A stretch of DNA of 64,000 nt from Saccopteryx bilineata (lineage: Eukaryota; Chordata; Mammalia; Chiroptera; Emballonuridae): NCBI RefSeq assembly GCF_036850765.1, contig NC_089493.1, positions 269,245,034 through 269,309,033 on the forward strand, given 5' to 3'. The notes under the pieces were generated by a model that saw only the letters and a list, made by a program, of their open reading frames with translations, had not been told where the DNA came from and did not search any database. The position numbers and the translations under genes were made by a program. Shown here piece by piece: positions 21,670-32,784 of this stretch. Each line of letters begins with the position of its first letter. The stretch's first letter is position 1.

Positions 21670-21905
21670 ACAGGGTCAGAACCTGCAGCCAGGCCACCAG
21701 AATTCAAACCACAGCTCCGCCACTCACTGATTGTGTGATTCAAGTCCCTTTAACCTCTCTGTGTCTCAATTTCTTTGTCTGAAAAGTGGTAGCTATAATA
21801 GCTCCCAAGGCTTACCGTTTTTATGAGGATTAAAGGTTTTAAATTACTATAATGCTTAGGACAATTCCTGGCTATACGCATTATGCAACTGCTTGTTAAA
21901 TGATT
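21670..21905 (+). repeat. MIR SINE, long copy
   Basis: Nearly full sense MIR: 'gaattcaaaccacagctccg', 'cactcactgattgtgtgatt', 'taacctctctgtgtctcaat', 'gttttaaattactataatgc'. Confidence 0.8.
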
Positions 21906-21959
21906 TTAATCATATTTATTCCTGTGTATTCTGAGCATTTCTGGGAAATTTCTAGAGTC

Positions 21960-22135
21960 TGAGTAGATAAAGATGAACAAGACAGTCCTTTCCTTTGAGA
22001 AACTCACAGTTTATTTAATAGATAACTGGTTTTTAACAGCTCTAGAAGAGGTATTGGCAAAGTGTTTGGGAAACATTGAGAAGGGAGGATTAACTCCGCT
22101 CAGAGTAACAAGAAAGGCCACCTAAAGCCGGCATC
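21960..22135 (-). repeat. L2 LINE fragment
   Basis: 'gataaagatgaacaagacag', 'gagaaactcacagtttattt' and 'aactggtttttaacagctct' match antisense L2 3' sequence. Confidence 0.55.
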
Positions 22136-22179
22136 CGTAGTTGAGTAGGATTCCAGGTAGATGGGGAGGTCCTTCACAA

Positions 22180-22365
22180 TAGTGGTTCCCAACCTGACCT
22201 GGCATTTGAATCACCTGGAAGGTTAAAACCCGGATTCCCAAGCCCCACCTCCAGAGTTTTGAATCCGGTAGGTCTGGGTGGGATCTGAAAGCCTGCACTC
22301 CTAACAAGTTCCCAGGTGCTGCTGCTGCTGGTCCAACACCCACTTTGAGAACCACTGCCTTTCAG
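22180..22365 (+). repeat. MER5A-like ancient hAT element
   Basis: Termini 'agtggttcccaacctgacct' and 'actttgagaaccactg' with 'tttgaatcacctggaaggtt' and 'aacaagttcccaggtgctgc' between them: the MER5A order and length. Confidence 0.85.
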
Positions 22366-23394
22366 AAGTAGAGAGCAGCGTGTGCATAGATGCAGGAGTA
22401 GGAAACTCCTGGGCTTCTCTTCTCAGGGCAGAGACGGTAGCCTGGCATGATTGGATCAGAGAGCAGTCATGGAAAACAGCAAAAGATGAGGTGGGAAACG
22501 GAAGCAGAAGCGGATGCCAAAGCGAAGAGACTTGGCACAAACCCTGCACAGTTGGGGGAGCTAAAATCAGAAAGAAAGAAAGACCCTCTTGACAAGATCT
22601 GTGTCTGTAAATGTGGAGATACTTGGTGGTATTCTCAGTATATATCCTTGTAACATCGTTAACACCAGGACAGTGAATGGGAGCCATGGCCTTCATCTTT
22701 TATCTAATTTGGATATAGGTGTTATTATTACTCTGTTTTTGCAATCTTTAGAACGTATTTTTGCAAAAATAAAACACCCTCCTGGGTTAAACTTAGTACC
22801 ATCCATGGATATAAGAAAGTATATTATTATGTCCTGAAATAAATACAAGTGATGGGTTATATCAATCTATCTCCCTGAGTCATTTTTTAGTGAAGACTTC
22901 GTCATTCATTGGCTTTTCGGGGGATCCTGCCACTTTGACTGGCTCATTGGTACTTTCTGAATCCTTTGTAACTCTCTTGCAGCCATTGAAGAACAGGCAG
23001 CGCCGGCTGACTAGAACCGTTAGAGGTCTGCGTATCGGGAAAGCACCCCGGCTCACAGTACAGCATCCATCCTTTAACGGTACTGAACACGCATCCAGTC
23101 CACCCCGCCACGTTTAGAACACTGCCGCTTTAGCTTAATAAAGGGCACCGTTCTTCTAAGTAATGGGCAAGAAGGTCTCCATAGAGACAGCGACTCTTCT
23201 GAACTATGAAGTACTGCCTGATGCTGCTCTGCTCCTACAATTAACACTGGGGGTCCAAACGGAATCTACCCCTTTCTGAACAGCGTCCTTAAAATATGCA
23301 TAGCAAAAGACTGAAAAGATATTGACTGCTATGATAATGATTGATTTTTATGAACATCTCTATTTCATGTAGCATTAAAATTAATCAAAAATTT
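22366..23394. other. Unique sequence
   Basis: About 1 kb. I see no repeat, RNA or convincing gene. The short frames carry no domain signature. Confidence 0.4.
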
Positions 23395-23650
23395 AAAATT
23401 AAAGAGGCCAGAGCTGGTGCAGGTGCAGTGAGACAAGAAAGAAACAGAGGGGTCTTGGGTCACAGAATGGAGCAGCTGTGCACAGACCTGTATGAGATTG
23501 AGGGAGAATGAGCAGTTGAAGGTGTTCCAGGCTGACCAGCTCTGATGCCCGGCTGGAGGAGATCCTATCAGCTGAGAAAAGGCTGCAGTGATGAGGAGAT
23601 TTAGGGAGAAGAGAACGTCACCACTTCCATTCACAAGGATTCTGAGGCAT
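23395..23650 (-). repeat. Possible L2 LINE fragment
   Basis: 'agggagaatgagcagttgaa' and 'tgttccaggctgaccag' are weakly L2-like. Low certainty. Confidence 0.3.
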
Positions 23651-23899
23651 GCACGATGACCACTGGGCAGCGAGAAATCCAGGTCTGGAGTTGAGCGAAG
23701 AAGTCAGAAGTAATCAAGAGCTGGGCACCCCTGTGTGCGGGTCCAGGTCAGAGTCACGCCAGGGGTGAGATGGCTGAAGGAAGAGCCAGGATACAAACTT
23801 GGTTCACCTTACTTAAATGGGCTCAGCGATTCAAAGCAAGCGGGGAGACAGGGAGAATGAGAAAGGGGAGCAGAAGCTGAGAGCAGGAGGAAGCCAGCC

Positions 23900-24460
23900 A
23901 AGATGTTACTGTACAGCCTCCTGGTGGAGTGCAGTCACTTTATCACAAACTCTTCGGACCTCACCTGCGTCGCAGGAACGGTGTCTGTGCTGGTCACCGC
24001 CTGTTCTCAAGTCCATCCACAGCCCTTCCTTGTTAAGTCTGACCCCTGATAATTACATTTCTCAGGTCCCTGTGCCAACTGGTTTCTGCCAAAGAGAGGC
24101 AGTAGCAGGAGACTGGGAGGAGGAGGGTTGCCAAAGCCAGATTATTCCTCCCCCTTTTCTTTCCCCACTCCCACCCCATCTCTGCCTTCTGTGGCTTTTC
24201 ATCAGACCTGTGCTTCTGGGTCCCACCAAGTACCCAGTTCCTGGGGTCTGGGAACACCCCCCTTCTCCCTCCAGCTTGGATGGGGGTGGGGAGGGGTTAG
24301 CTCGCTGCTGCTACTCATCTCTGCATCAGCTCAGCAGCCCATTTGGCTTTTCAGCTCCTCCAACACTTCACAACTAGTTCCCCTGTGATTTCTTCTATTA
24401 AACTGGCTAGCGCAGGCTCTGTAGTCCTGGTGGGTCCCTGGTTGATAAACATCAAATGAT
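23900..24460 (+). repeat. Ancient repeat, family unassigned
   Basis: Ends with 'ttcttctattaaactggcta' and 'ggtgggtccctggttgata', the hallmark of an old mammalian repeat with that terminus. The 5' part is diverged. A 186-residue frame crossing it (23817-24377) is not a gene. Confidence 0.4.
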
Positions 24461-24539
24461 AATATATCAGTTTCTTTCCCCACAACTTGTTTCAGTCTTC
24501 AGAATCCTGTTCAGGCTGGGATTATGCGAGTTGCTATTT

Positions 24540-25180
24540 AAAAAACCTTCTACTTAAAAGTTAAGGGAAAAGGAAAGTAATTTTAAAAGAACCAGTAAAC
24601 AAAGATAAAAGCTGAAATAAATAAATTTGTAAAACATAAAGCAGCAGAATGATAAATTAGTTCAAATGCTGGGTGTTGGGGGGTTTTTTTTTGTTTTTTT
24701 TGATAAGACTACTAAAATAAATGAACCTCTGACAAATATAATTAAGGGAAGATTTTTAATTAAAAATGACAATGAAGATAGGACAAAATAAAGAAAATAG
24801 TATTTTTTCCCCAAATCTAAAGAGAATGTGAGGCACTTGTAAGCTAATCAACAGAAATCCTCAATGAAATAGATAATTTCTAGAATGGTGCAGTTTATTA
24901 AAAATGACTCGATGTTTAAATCTAAACAGAATAATAATTAAGTAAGAAATTGAGGAAAGCTTTGATAACGACCTAAAAATGCAGCAGATCCTAAAGTTTG
25001 CACCAGAGCAATTTTCCTACTTTTAATAAACAGATGACTTTGAGGCGCCTCGTTGCGCAGTAGGTAACGCGTCAGTCTCATAATAAACAGGTGGCTTTGA
25101 TGTTGTATAAAACATCCCAAGTGCAAGGGCAGAGGAAAAACTTTTTGGCCATTAGGCAAGCATGATCTTCCTAAAGCCTG
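24540..25180 (+). repeat. Old L1 ORF2 fragment
   Basis: Sense L1 ORF2-like text: 'ataagactactaaaataaat', 'gaacctctgacaaatataat', with a T/G-rich insertion around 24680-24700. Multiple frame breaks. The tRNA half at 25047 inserted into it. Confidence 0.6.
25047..25084 (+). pseudogene. 5' half of tRNA-Met, retroposed
   Basis: The sequence gcctcgttgcgcagtagg followed by taacgcgtcagtctcataat agrees with the 5' half of mammalian elongator tRNA-Met(CAU), with one base missing in the D-arm region and one G-to-A change. It stops at the anticodon loop (CAT at 25079-25081). It is flanked by aataaacagatgactttga (25025-25043) and aataaacaggtggctttga (25082-25100), a 19-base duplication with two mismatches, and the last bases overlap the repeat. 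There is no poly(A), as in tailless tRNA retropseudogenes. It cannot form a mature tRNA. Confidence 0.85.
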
Positions 25181-25360
25181 ATCAAGATGAATGACACAAA
25201 CAGAAAATCATAGGCACACATCACGAATGAATGTGGATAGGAAAAGCTCAAGTAAAATCCTCACCCTAAAAAAGAACTTGTTTTACTGTGCTGCTTCAGC
25301 GCTTTAGAGGAAACGTACTTTTTTTGTAACAGCTTTACTGAGATACAATTCTTAAACCAT

Positions 25361-25467
25361 AAAAAATATGGAGCTCTTTACCAACCTGTGTGTCATCCTT
25401 GCAGAGGGCCAGGCTAATCGCCTCTGTATCGTTTCAATTTTAGTGCACGTGCTGCTAAAGCCAGTCC
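25361..25467 (-). pseudogene. U6 snRNA retropseudogene
   Basis: The minus strand reads as a full-length 107-nt U6: 'tgaaacgatacagaggcgat' matches the ACAGAGA region with changes, and 'aggatgacacacaggttg' matches the part after the U6 internal stem-loop. The copy ends at the U-rich 3' end ('tccatatttttt'). The ACAGAGA and GAUUAGC region has substitutions, so it is not a functional spliceosomal U6. No target duplication or upstream PSE/DSE was recognised. Confidence 0.9.
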
Positions 25468-25469
25468 AG

Positions 25470-26500
25470 GGATGATAACTTCAGGAGTTGAAAGAAATTA
25501 TGAAGGATGGAGAGTTTGTACATTACTAAAGTAAATAACCATTGGACAAAACCAGTATCAAAGAGAAAATATCATCTAGAGCAGGGGTCTCAAACTCAAC
25601 TCAGCATGTGGGCCGCAGAGCAAGATCACAGCCCTTCCGCGGGCCGCACTAGGTCTACAAAAGGCAACTGTTACGCAACCCTTTTCTCACTGCAGTTGAA
25701 AACAAAAAAAAATCAGTACAACAAGCACAATCATGCAGTTTACTCAGTGTCACAAAACGACCAGAAACTGTAGTTCGCATCACAACTGCTGTTAACTAAG
25801 CTAATCTCTAGCTAGGATGCTAGAGAAATGAAAAATACAAGTAGGCCCCTAGGCTTACTTAATTTTATCCAAAATATTTTGAACTTCATGGATTAGTCTG
25901 CGGGCCGCACAAAATTGTTCGGCGGGCCGCGAATTTGAGACCCCTGATCTAGAGGAAGCTTTCACAGCAAACATAAAAAGAGTTCATTTCTATGTTATAT
26001 AAAGAATTTATACATATTGACGCAAAAAAAAAAGTTCCCAATTTGTAAACTTGCAAAGAACTTAAGCAGATGATTCATGAAAACAGAGAAACTATTAGTA
26101 AACAAGCATGTGGGAAAATGTTCAACTCTGTTTATAATCAAAGAAATACCTCTTCAAATAATGTTGGAGCATCTTATACCCACTACATTAGAGGGATTTT
26201 AGAAATTATCCAGTATTACAATGCCGTGGTAAAATTAGTCCGCTCACACCCTCTAGGGTAGCCATAGAAATTGGTATCATCTCTTGGCAATTCATATCAG
26301 GAGCTATCTTAAAATTTCACAATATCTCATTACCCCAAGGAATTTATAAATAATAAAAAATAAAACTACAAGACATTTGTATTCCAATATTCCTCTAACA
26401 ATCTAGATAAATATATAAAAGATGATCTAAATCTAACAACAGGGGAATTACTAAGGAAGGCTTATAAATTATTGTTCATAATTATAATAAAAATTACAGT
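25470..26500 (+). repeat. Old L1/HAL1-like fragment, split by a hAT element
   Basis: Sense LINE-like text with many stops ('gtgggaaaatgttcaactct', 'ataatcaaagaaatacctct'), interrupted by the hAT at 25582-25946. Flanking sequence resumes at the hAT duplication. No open reading frame survives. Confidence 0.5.
25582..25946. mobile_element. hAT family C non-autonomous transposon
   Basis: 365-bp element with termini caggggtctcaaactc and gaatttgagacccctg, flanked by the perfect 8-base duplication atctagag (25574-25581, 25947-25954). Interior non-coding. Subterminal motifs gcgggccgcac, ggcgggccgc and gtgggccgcag are repeated on both sides. Confidence 0.97.
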
Positions 26501-27020
26501 TTACCAAGCACCCTTATATAGTTAACTCAACTTTCCCGGGAGGTAGGTAAGAGTCGTTAAGATTCAGAAAGATTGCCCTGGCCAGTTGGCTCAGCAGTAG
26601 AGTGTTGGCCCAGCGTGTGGAAGTCCTGGGTTCAGTTTCCAGTCAGGGCACACAGGAGAAGCACCCATCTGCTTCTCCACCCTTCCCCCTCTCCTTTCTC
26701 TCTGTCTCTCTCTTCCCCTCAGGCAGCCAAGGCTCCATTGGAGCAAAGTTGGCCCGGGCACTGAGGATGGCTCCATGGCCTCCGCCTCAGGTGCTAGAAT
26801 GACTCCAGGCCATAACGAAGCAACACCCCAGATGGGCAGAGCATCACACCCCCCCCCCATAGGCATGCTGGGTGTGTCCCAGTCTGACTGCCTCCTCGCT
26901 TCTAACTTTGGAAAAATACAAAAAAAAAAAAAAAAAAAAAGATTCAGAAAGATTAAGGAATTTGCACAAAAATCACACAATCAGTGGCTCTCAGATATCT
27001 CCTACCAAATCCCACACTCT
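26501..27020 (-). repeat. MIR SINE fragment split by a SINE A
   Basis: Antisense MIR left part ('accaagcacccttatatagt', 'cgggaggtaggtaagagtcg') and right part ('aggaatttgcacaaaaatca', 'ctaccaaatcccacactct') are interrupted by the SINE at 26575-26940. The two parts read as one element once the insertion is removed. Confidence 0.6.
26575..26940 (+). mobile_element. SINE type A, full length
   Basis: Head 'gccctggccagttggctcag', a mutated B box ('ggttcagtttcc'), body and poly(A). Exact 14-base duplication gattcagaaagatt (26561-26574, 26941-26954). The CTCF-like block has degenerated into a C run near 26851-26860. Confidence 0.97.
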
Positions 27021-27054
27021 CTTGATGTTAAAGGTGTGAGTATGAATATCTGCT

Positions 27055-27185
27055 CCGAGCCTCAGTTTCCTCATTCAGAAACAAGAGCTAATAAGAGTCC
27101 CTAAGGGTAGTTAGGCGGTCTGAATGAAGCTCGTAAGCTCCTAGCACAGGATGTGGCCCACAGCAGCACCCAGTAAATTGTTAAG
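27055..27185 (+). repeat. MIR SINE fragment
   Basis: 'gagcctcagtttcctcattc', 'tagcacaggatgtggcccac' and 'cacccagtaaattg': sense MIR 3' part. Confidence 0.65.
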
Positions 27186-28244
27186 AATACGGTCAAACAA
27201 ACTGTATCAATTCAATGTGATCACAGCAATTTAAACATGTCTGCAAGTGGACAGGGACCAAAAAGAAAAAGAAAGAATAACAATGGCTGGTGCACAAGTA
27301 AGGCAAGAGCATAAACATCTCTTTTTAAAATCATTTTGCTTTTAGTGCAGCAAGTAGAAGTCTGGAGTAAAAGTCTCCTAACATGGGTGGGCATCTTTAG
27401 GGGAGCTTAATATTAACTTGAAATAATAAACTCAGCACATATGGCCCCTGGAGATGTGGTGTGGTGTGCGGGACCAGCCAGAGGATGGCGCTGTTTCATT
27501 TGCCCAAGGGACTGAGAAGGCTTTTATTGGCTTCAGTAATATGCTAGCACTTGTTTTTCAGTCTTCCTCAAGGGTGAATTCTTCTTCTTCTTAAAACTGA
27601 GACTCTGAAGCACCTCAAGCAAATCTCCAGGTAGTCGGGAAATGGAGCCAAGTGCCCTCCGGATGAATAGCGCCTTCCCAAGGGAGCTGCTCTGCTGAGC
27701 ACCATCATCTTCAGGACCAAGGAGAGTGTGGGTACACGACCTCTCCCTTTGGTCATGTGACTCAGATCAACCATCCATGGGCAGGAAAGACTGAACCAGT
27801 GTCAGTTCCAGGTTTTCGGTCTACAAACAGGCAGCCATTCCAACCACCAGAGAGAGAGACTGCAGCGTCGTGAGGGAAAGAGCTACAGGCATCCCTTGGC
27901 TTTTCCTCCCGTAAGTCATCCCGGCCCGAAAATCTCCACCCACGACAGGAGCGTCAATGGAAAGTTACCCTTCTCTCGTCTCCTGAATAGTCACGGGCTG
28001 GAGTTGTGAACAACTGCATACATGAGTCAGAACGTACACGATTAGCCTGCGAGTTCCAATAAAAGCAGTGACAAGTTCAGCAAAGGACGTAAATTCAGAA
28101 GAGAAATGTCAGGGATGACACAGAAACTAGCATGACTGGAGGCTGAATCACATTGAGCTCAGACCCACGTGTCCAAACACCACTCCACTTGGGATGTCAA
28201 AAAGGCATCTCAGATTTTATGTGTCAAACATGAAGCCCCAGGTC
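27186..28244. other. Unique sequence
   Basis: About 1 kb. No repeat, RNA or gene recognised. Confidence 0.4.
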
Positions 28245-28568
28245 ATGGCCCTCACCTGCTCTCATGTTTGACAGCCCTCCCGTCCCAGATAACTGCAAAG
28301 CCAGGCTTCCGGGCCCTCAGCTGGAGTCTCTCTGATTCTTCTCTTTCTCTCACATCTCACCTCTAATCCATCAGAAAATGGGACATCCTCAAGATACACC
28401 CGAATTCCTCCTCTTCTCCTCACCTCCCCTGTCACCACCTCGGGCTAGAACAGCACCATCCATTGCTCTTACTTACCCTCCCCACCTCCACTTTGCCCAC
28501 CATCACTCTTTTCAAACAGCAGCCAGAGGGATCCTCCTCAAACCAAAGTGGGATGACACTTTGGTTTG
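28245..28568 (+). repeat. L2 LINE fragment
   Basis: Sense L2-like text such as 'catctcacctctaatccatc', 'caaacagcagccagagggat' and 'caaaccaaagtgggatgaca'. It stops abruptly at about 28568, where an L1 begins. Confidence 0.6.
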
Positions 28569-29562
28569 ACACTTAAAAGGTCAGATCCACGAAAGAATTC
28601 ACAAATTGGATTTCACCAAAATTAAAAATCTACCCTTTAGAAAATATTGTTAAAATAATGATAACAGTATCAACAAGCCACAGACAAGGAGAACATGTTT
28701 GCAAAGCACATACCTGGCAAAGGACTCTCGAACTTCAAAAATAAGAAAATAACACAGCTCAATTTAAAACTTAGGAAATGATTTGAACAAACACTTCAGC
28801 CAAAAAGATATATGGATGGTAAATAAGAACATGAAACAATGCTCTACATGAATAGTCATTAGAGAAATACAAATTAAAACCACAATAAGATATTCAAGCT
28901 ATTAGAAATTCTAAAATTAAAATAACTGATCATGCCATATGTTGGCAAGGATATGGGGCAACTGGATTTCTCTAAATCACAGTACAAGTGTAAAATGATA
29001 CAATCATATTGGAAAAGAGTTTGGCAATTTCTTACAATGTTAAGCCTACACATACCATATGATATTACTATTATACTCCTAGGTACTTGCCCCAGAAAAT
29101 AGAAAATATACGCCCATGCAAAGACTTGTACAAAAATGTTCATAGCAGTTCATTTTAATAGGTAAATGCTAGAAACAACCCAAATATCTAGAGAAACTGG
29201 AATAACAAATTGTGATATACTCATATAATGGAATACTACTCACCGATATAAAGTAATAAACTATTGATACAACAGGGATGAATCTGAAAATAGTTATGCT
29301 GTGGAAAAGAAACCGGGAAAAAAAAAAAAAAAGAACACATACTATATGATTCCACTTATATAAAATGCTAGAAGAAAAAAAAAACTAATTTTAATGACAG
29401 AAAGCAGATCAGTGGCTACATAAGGACAAGTGACAGGAAAGAAGGAAGTTCGAAACTAAAAGGAGAGATCACAAAGGGACAAGAGGAAATTCTGGGAAGT
29501 ATTGGATGTGTTTTGTATTTTACTGTGATGATGGCTTCATAGATAGATAGATAGATGATGAT

Positions 29563-29612
<50 letters not shown>

Positions 29613-29640
29613 CAGACACAGCAGAGATATGTCAAAATTT
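28569..29640 (+). repeat. L1 ORF2 3' part and 3' UTR
   Basis: Starts at ORF2 sequence 'aattcacaaattggatttca' and runs through 'gagaaatacaaattaaaacc', 'aatggaatactactcaccga' to the 3' UTR. Frame is broken repeatedly. The GATA microsatellite interrupts the 3' UTR. Confidence 0.88.
29541..29611. repeat. (GATA)n microsatellite
   Basis: About 17 GATA units with one GATG interruption, arisen inside the L1 3' UTR. Confidence 0.97.
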
Positions 29641-29651
29641 ATCAAATTGCC

Positions 29652-30790
29652 ACAGGCAAAAGAAGTAAAAATAAATAAATGAGGCTACATCAAAAATAAA
29701 AATAAAAACCCATCTGTGCATCAAAGTAGACAATCAACAGAGTAAAAAGGCAACTTATAGAATGAAAGAAAAATCTGTTAATCATATATCTGAGTAGGGG
29801 TTAATATCTGAAATATATAAAGAACTTTTATAATTAAACTATAAAAGAAAAGAAAAAGCTATTGAAATCTGGGCAAAGGACTTGAATAGACTTTCCAAAG
29901 AAGATATAAAAACATCCAGCAATCTCACGAAACGATGCTAGACATCAAAATTATTAGGGAAATGCAAATCAGAACATAATGAGATACCACCTCACACCCA
30001 TTAGGATAGCTACTGTACAAAAAATAAAATAAAAAAGACAGAAAATAGCAACTGTTGACAAGGATGTGGAGAAACTGAAAACCTTGTACACTGTTGGTAG
30101 GAATCTAAAATGGTGCAGCCATAATGGGAAACAATATGGTGGTTCCTTAAAAAATTAAAAATAAAATTACCATGGATCCAGCAATTCCACTTCAGGGTTT
30201 ATGCCCAGAAAGACTGAAAGCAGGGTCTCCAAGAGCCACTTGTATACCCACAGTCCTATCAGCATTATTCATAATAGCTAAATCATGGAAGCAACCCAAG
30301 TGTGCATTGACAGATGAATGGATAAACACAATGTAGAATGTACTAACTATGGACTATTATTCATCTAAACAAAAAGGAAATTCTGACATATACTGCAACA
30401 TGAATGAAACTTGAGTTAAACAAGCCAGTCACAAATAGATAAATGCTGTGTGATTCCATCTATATGACATACCTAGGGTAGTCAAGTTCACAGTCAGAAA
30501 GTAGAAGGGTGGTTGGTTGCTGGGGGAAGGGGGAAGGGGAGAATGAGAAGCTGTTGTTTAATGGGATGGGGTCTTATTTTTGCAAGATGATACTAGTCAC
30601 ACAACAATGTGATGGTCTTAATACTAATGAACCATATATGGAAAAAGTGGTTAAGAAGGTCCACTTTATGTTACGTATCTTTTACTATTACTTAAAAGTT
30701 TTTAATTATCAAATTGCACACCTGAATCTATGTCATTTACTGCATGTCATTTTCATCTCAGTAAAGCTGTTTTCCATTTTTTTTATTCTT
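29652..30790 (+). repeat. Second L1 ORF2 3' part and 3' UTR
   Basis: A second L1 in the same orientation. It begins in ORF2 ('gaggctacatcaaaaataaa'), passes 'gaaatgcaaatcagaacata' and 'actgttggtaggaatctaaa', and ends in 'tttcatctcagtaaagctgt'. Stops break the frame. Confidence 0.88.
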
Positions 30791-30814
30791 TTTTTTTTTT
30801 TAATTAAGTGCGAT

Positions 30815-31395
30815 CAGATCCCTCAGGTGCTCCAAACCTTCCATGAGCCTCCAGTCTCATTCAAAGAGAAAGCTCAAGTCCTTAAAATGACCTCTAAGGC
30901 CCTACATGGTCTGGCCCTGAAATTTCCACATCTCCCCCCCCCCAACCCCACCCCCCACCCCAGCTCCCTGGCCTCCTCGCTGTTTCTCAGACACACTGGG
31001 TACACTCCTGGGCATTTATACATCCTGTCCACTTCGCCTGCAAGGCTTTTGCCCAGGAAACTTCATGGCTCACTTCCTCAACCCTTTGAAGTCTTCAGTC
31101 AAATGTCACCCTCTCAGTGGGGCCTTCCCCGACATGGTATTTAAAACTGAAACACTTCCTCATCCCGTAAGTCCCCAACCCCCCTTCCTGCTTTGTGTTC
31201 CTGTATAGCAATTATTGCTGTCTAATAGACCACATTCTACTTATTTATCTGTGTTTCTACCCACTAGCATTAAGCTCAGAAAGACAGGGGATCTTTTATT
31301 GTGCTGTTCATTAACTACATCCCCGGCAACTGGGACAGTCCCTGGCAAATCATACATGCCCGGTAAAGACTTGCTGAATACATAAATAAGTGAAG
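30815..31395 (+). repeat. L2 LINE, long 3' end
   Basis: Sense L2: 'aggccctacatggtctggcc', 'tcaaatgtcaccctctcagt', 'ggggccttccccgacatgg' and a terminal 'aaagacttgctgaatacata'. A C-rich tract at 30933-30961 lies within it. Confidence 0.85.
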
Positions 31396-32569
31396 AAAAA
31401 AAGAATATTTTCTGATCTTGACAGGCAAGTGTAAGGATCCTGTAGGAAGTCACCCCAACCCAGATGGATGTCTGTCAACTTTATGGTGTAAGAAGCTCTT
31501 TGTGTCAACTCAATCCTTCTCAACCCTAAAACATCTGATAGGATGCCACAGTTGTTCCCTTTTACGTGTAAGGGGCGTCTCCGAAGATTAACTTGCCCCA
31601 GATCAAGGGGCTGCAAAGGACAGCACCAGCATTTAAACCAAGAATTTGCCAGCAGCCGCCAAATGCCACAATGCCACCTTGAGCATCTAAATTTTCAACT
31701 TCCCTGCCCTTTCATTTCACTCATAATGGCACTGCTGACGGATTTTAACAGTTCGGCAGTTAACCCTTGTGCCATAAATTTCTATTTGTCACACCCAAAA
31801 TTCAATATTTTAGAAGGCTACCCTTCTGGTTTTTAAATGGAAATTGATGACATCGCGTGCAAGAGCACAGGAGCTGCAAACCTTCCCCATCTCTCCATCT
31901 ACCTGGAGGCAAAAATAGAAAAGTCAGAAGCTCTGGAGGCTGCAGGCCCGCCCCCTCCAGCATGGGATGGAGCCAGGTTACCCCAGCCTCGCCGGGCCCT
32001 GTCACCCTCCACACTGAGGGGTCCGAGCCGGGTGGAGCAGCCAAGGCCCACAGAGAGAGAGGAGTGTGGCTGGGACCACTCGGGCGTGGAGAGCTCTCTC
32101 CCCTCACTGCCCAAGGTGGCCTGTTGTCTCTCTGAGCACCCAGAAAAGAACACAAACAAACAGGTTTTTATCAGGGCTGTAACCCAATTGACAAAGGCGA
32201 GCTCTCTCAGCCTGGAAATGTCCCTGCCTTGAAACAGTTGCCTTGCCAACAAGCCACATGTTTCCACTCTGCAGAATCCAATTTCTGAGCAGTGTGACAG
32301 TGACAGGTCCAGAGACATGATACACAATTCCAAGGTGCCTTTGAACACCGACTGAATAGCGAAGAACAATGTGGATCCCTGGATGTCCTCAGCGGCACGG
32401 GATGTGCTCTGGGCAAACGCAGGTTGGGCCCTGTTCCTGCGACAGCCCCCACCCACCCACCCACCCCAGCATCTTGCAAACTACAGATAGCACAGGCTAT
32501 CATGTCCTTTATCACTATCATTATTATAACCATTGAGAACAATTGCATGGAACTCATTCTTTAAATATA
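31396..32569. other. Unique sequence, GC-rich near 31930-32050
   Basis: About 1.2 kb with no recognised repeat. Open frames on both strands reflect base composition. I see no exon. Confidence 0.4.
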
Positions 32570-32755
32570 CTATTTGATCCTCTTGACAACCCTATGAGGT
32601 AGGTATTATAGTGTATCATTTCAGAAGAAATAGAGACATAGAAAGGGGTAATTTACCTTAATTCACATAGCTAGAGAAAAGTACAGCCAGGATTTGAACC
32701 TAGACAGTCTGCCTCCAGAATCTACCTTTTAAACACTACCATACTATCATTCTCG
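32570..32755 (-). repeat. MIR SINE, nearly complete
   Basis: Antisense MIR: 'caaccctatgaggtaggtat', 'agtacagccaggatttgaac', 'tagacagtctgcctccagaa'. One of the best-preserved MIRs here. Confidence 0.85.
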
Positions 32756-32784
32756 AATAGCCTTTAAAAGGGAAAACTGTGAGA

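Noticed and set aside
23817..24377. 186-residue plus frame
   Set aside because: Overlaps an ancient repeat, has no family resemblance, and composition is ordinary.
30509..31144. 211-residue plus frame
   Set aside because: Crosses from an L1 3' UTR into an L2 and a C run; not a gene.
31899..32456. 185-residue minus frame in GC-rich DNA
   Set aside because: No domain, no splice signals that I could support, and an overlapping frame on the other strand of similar length.
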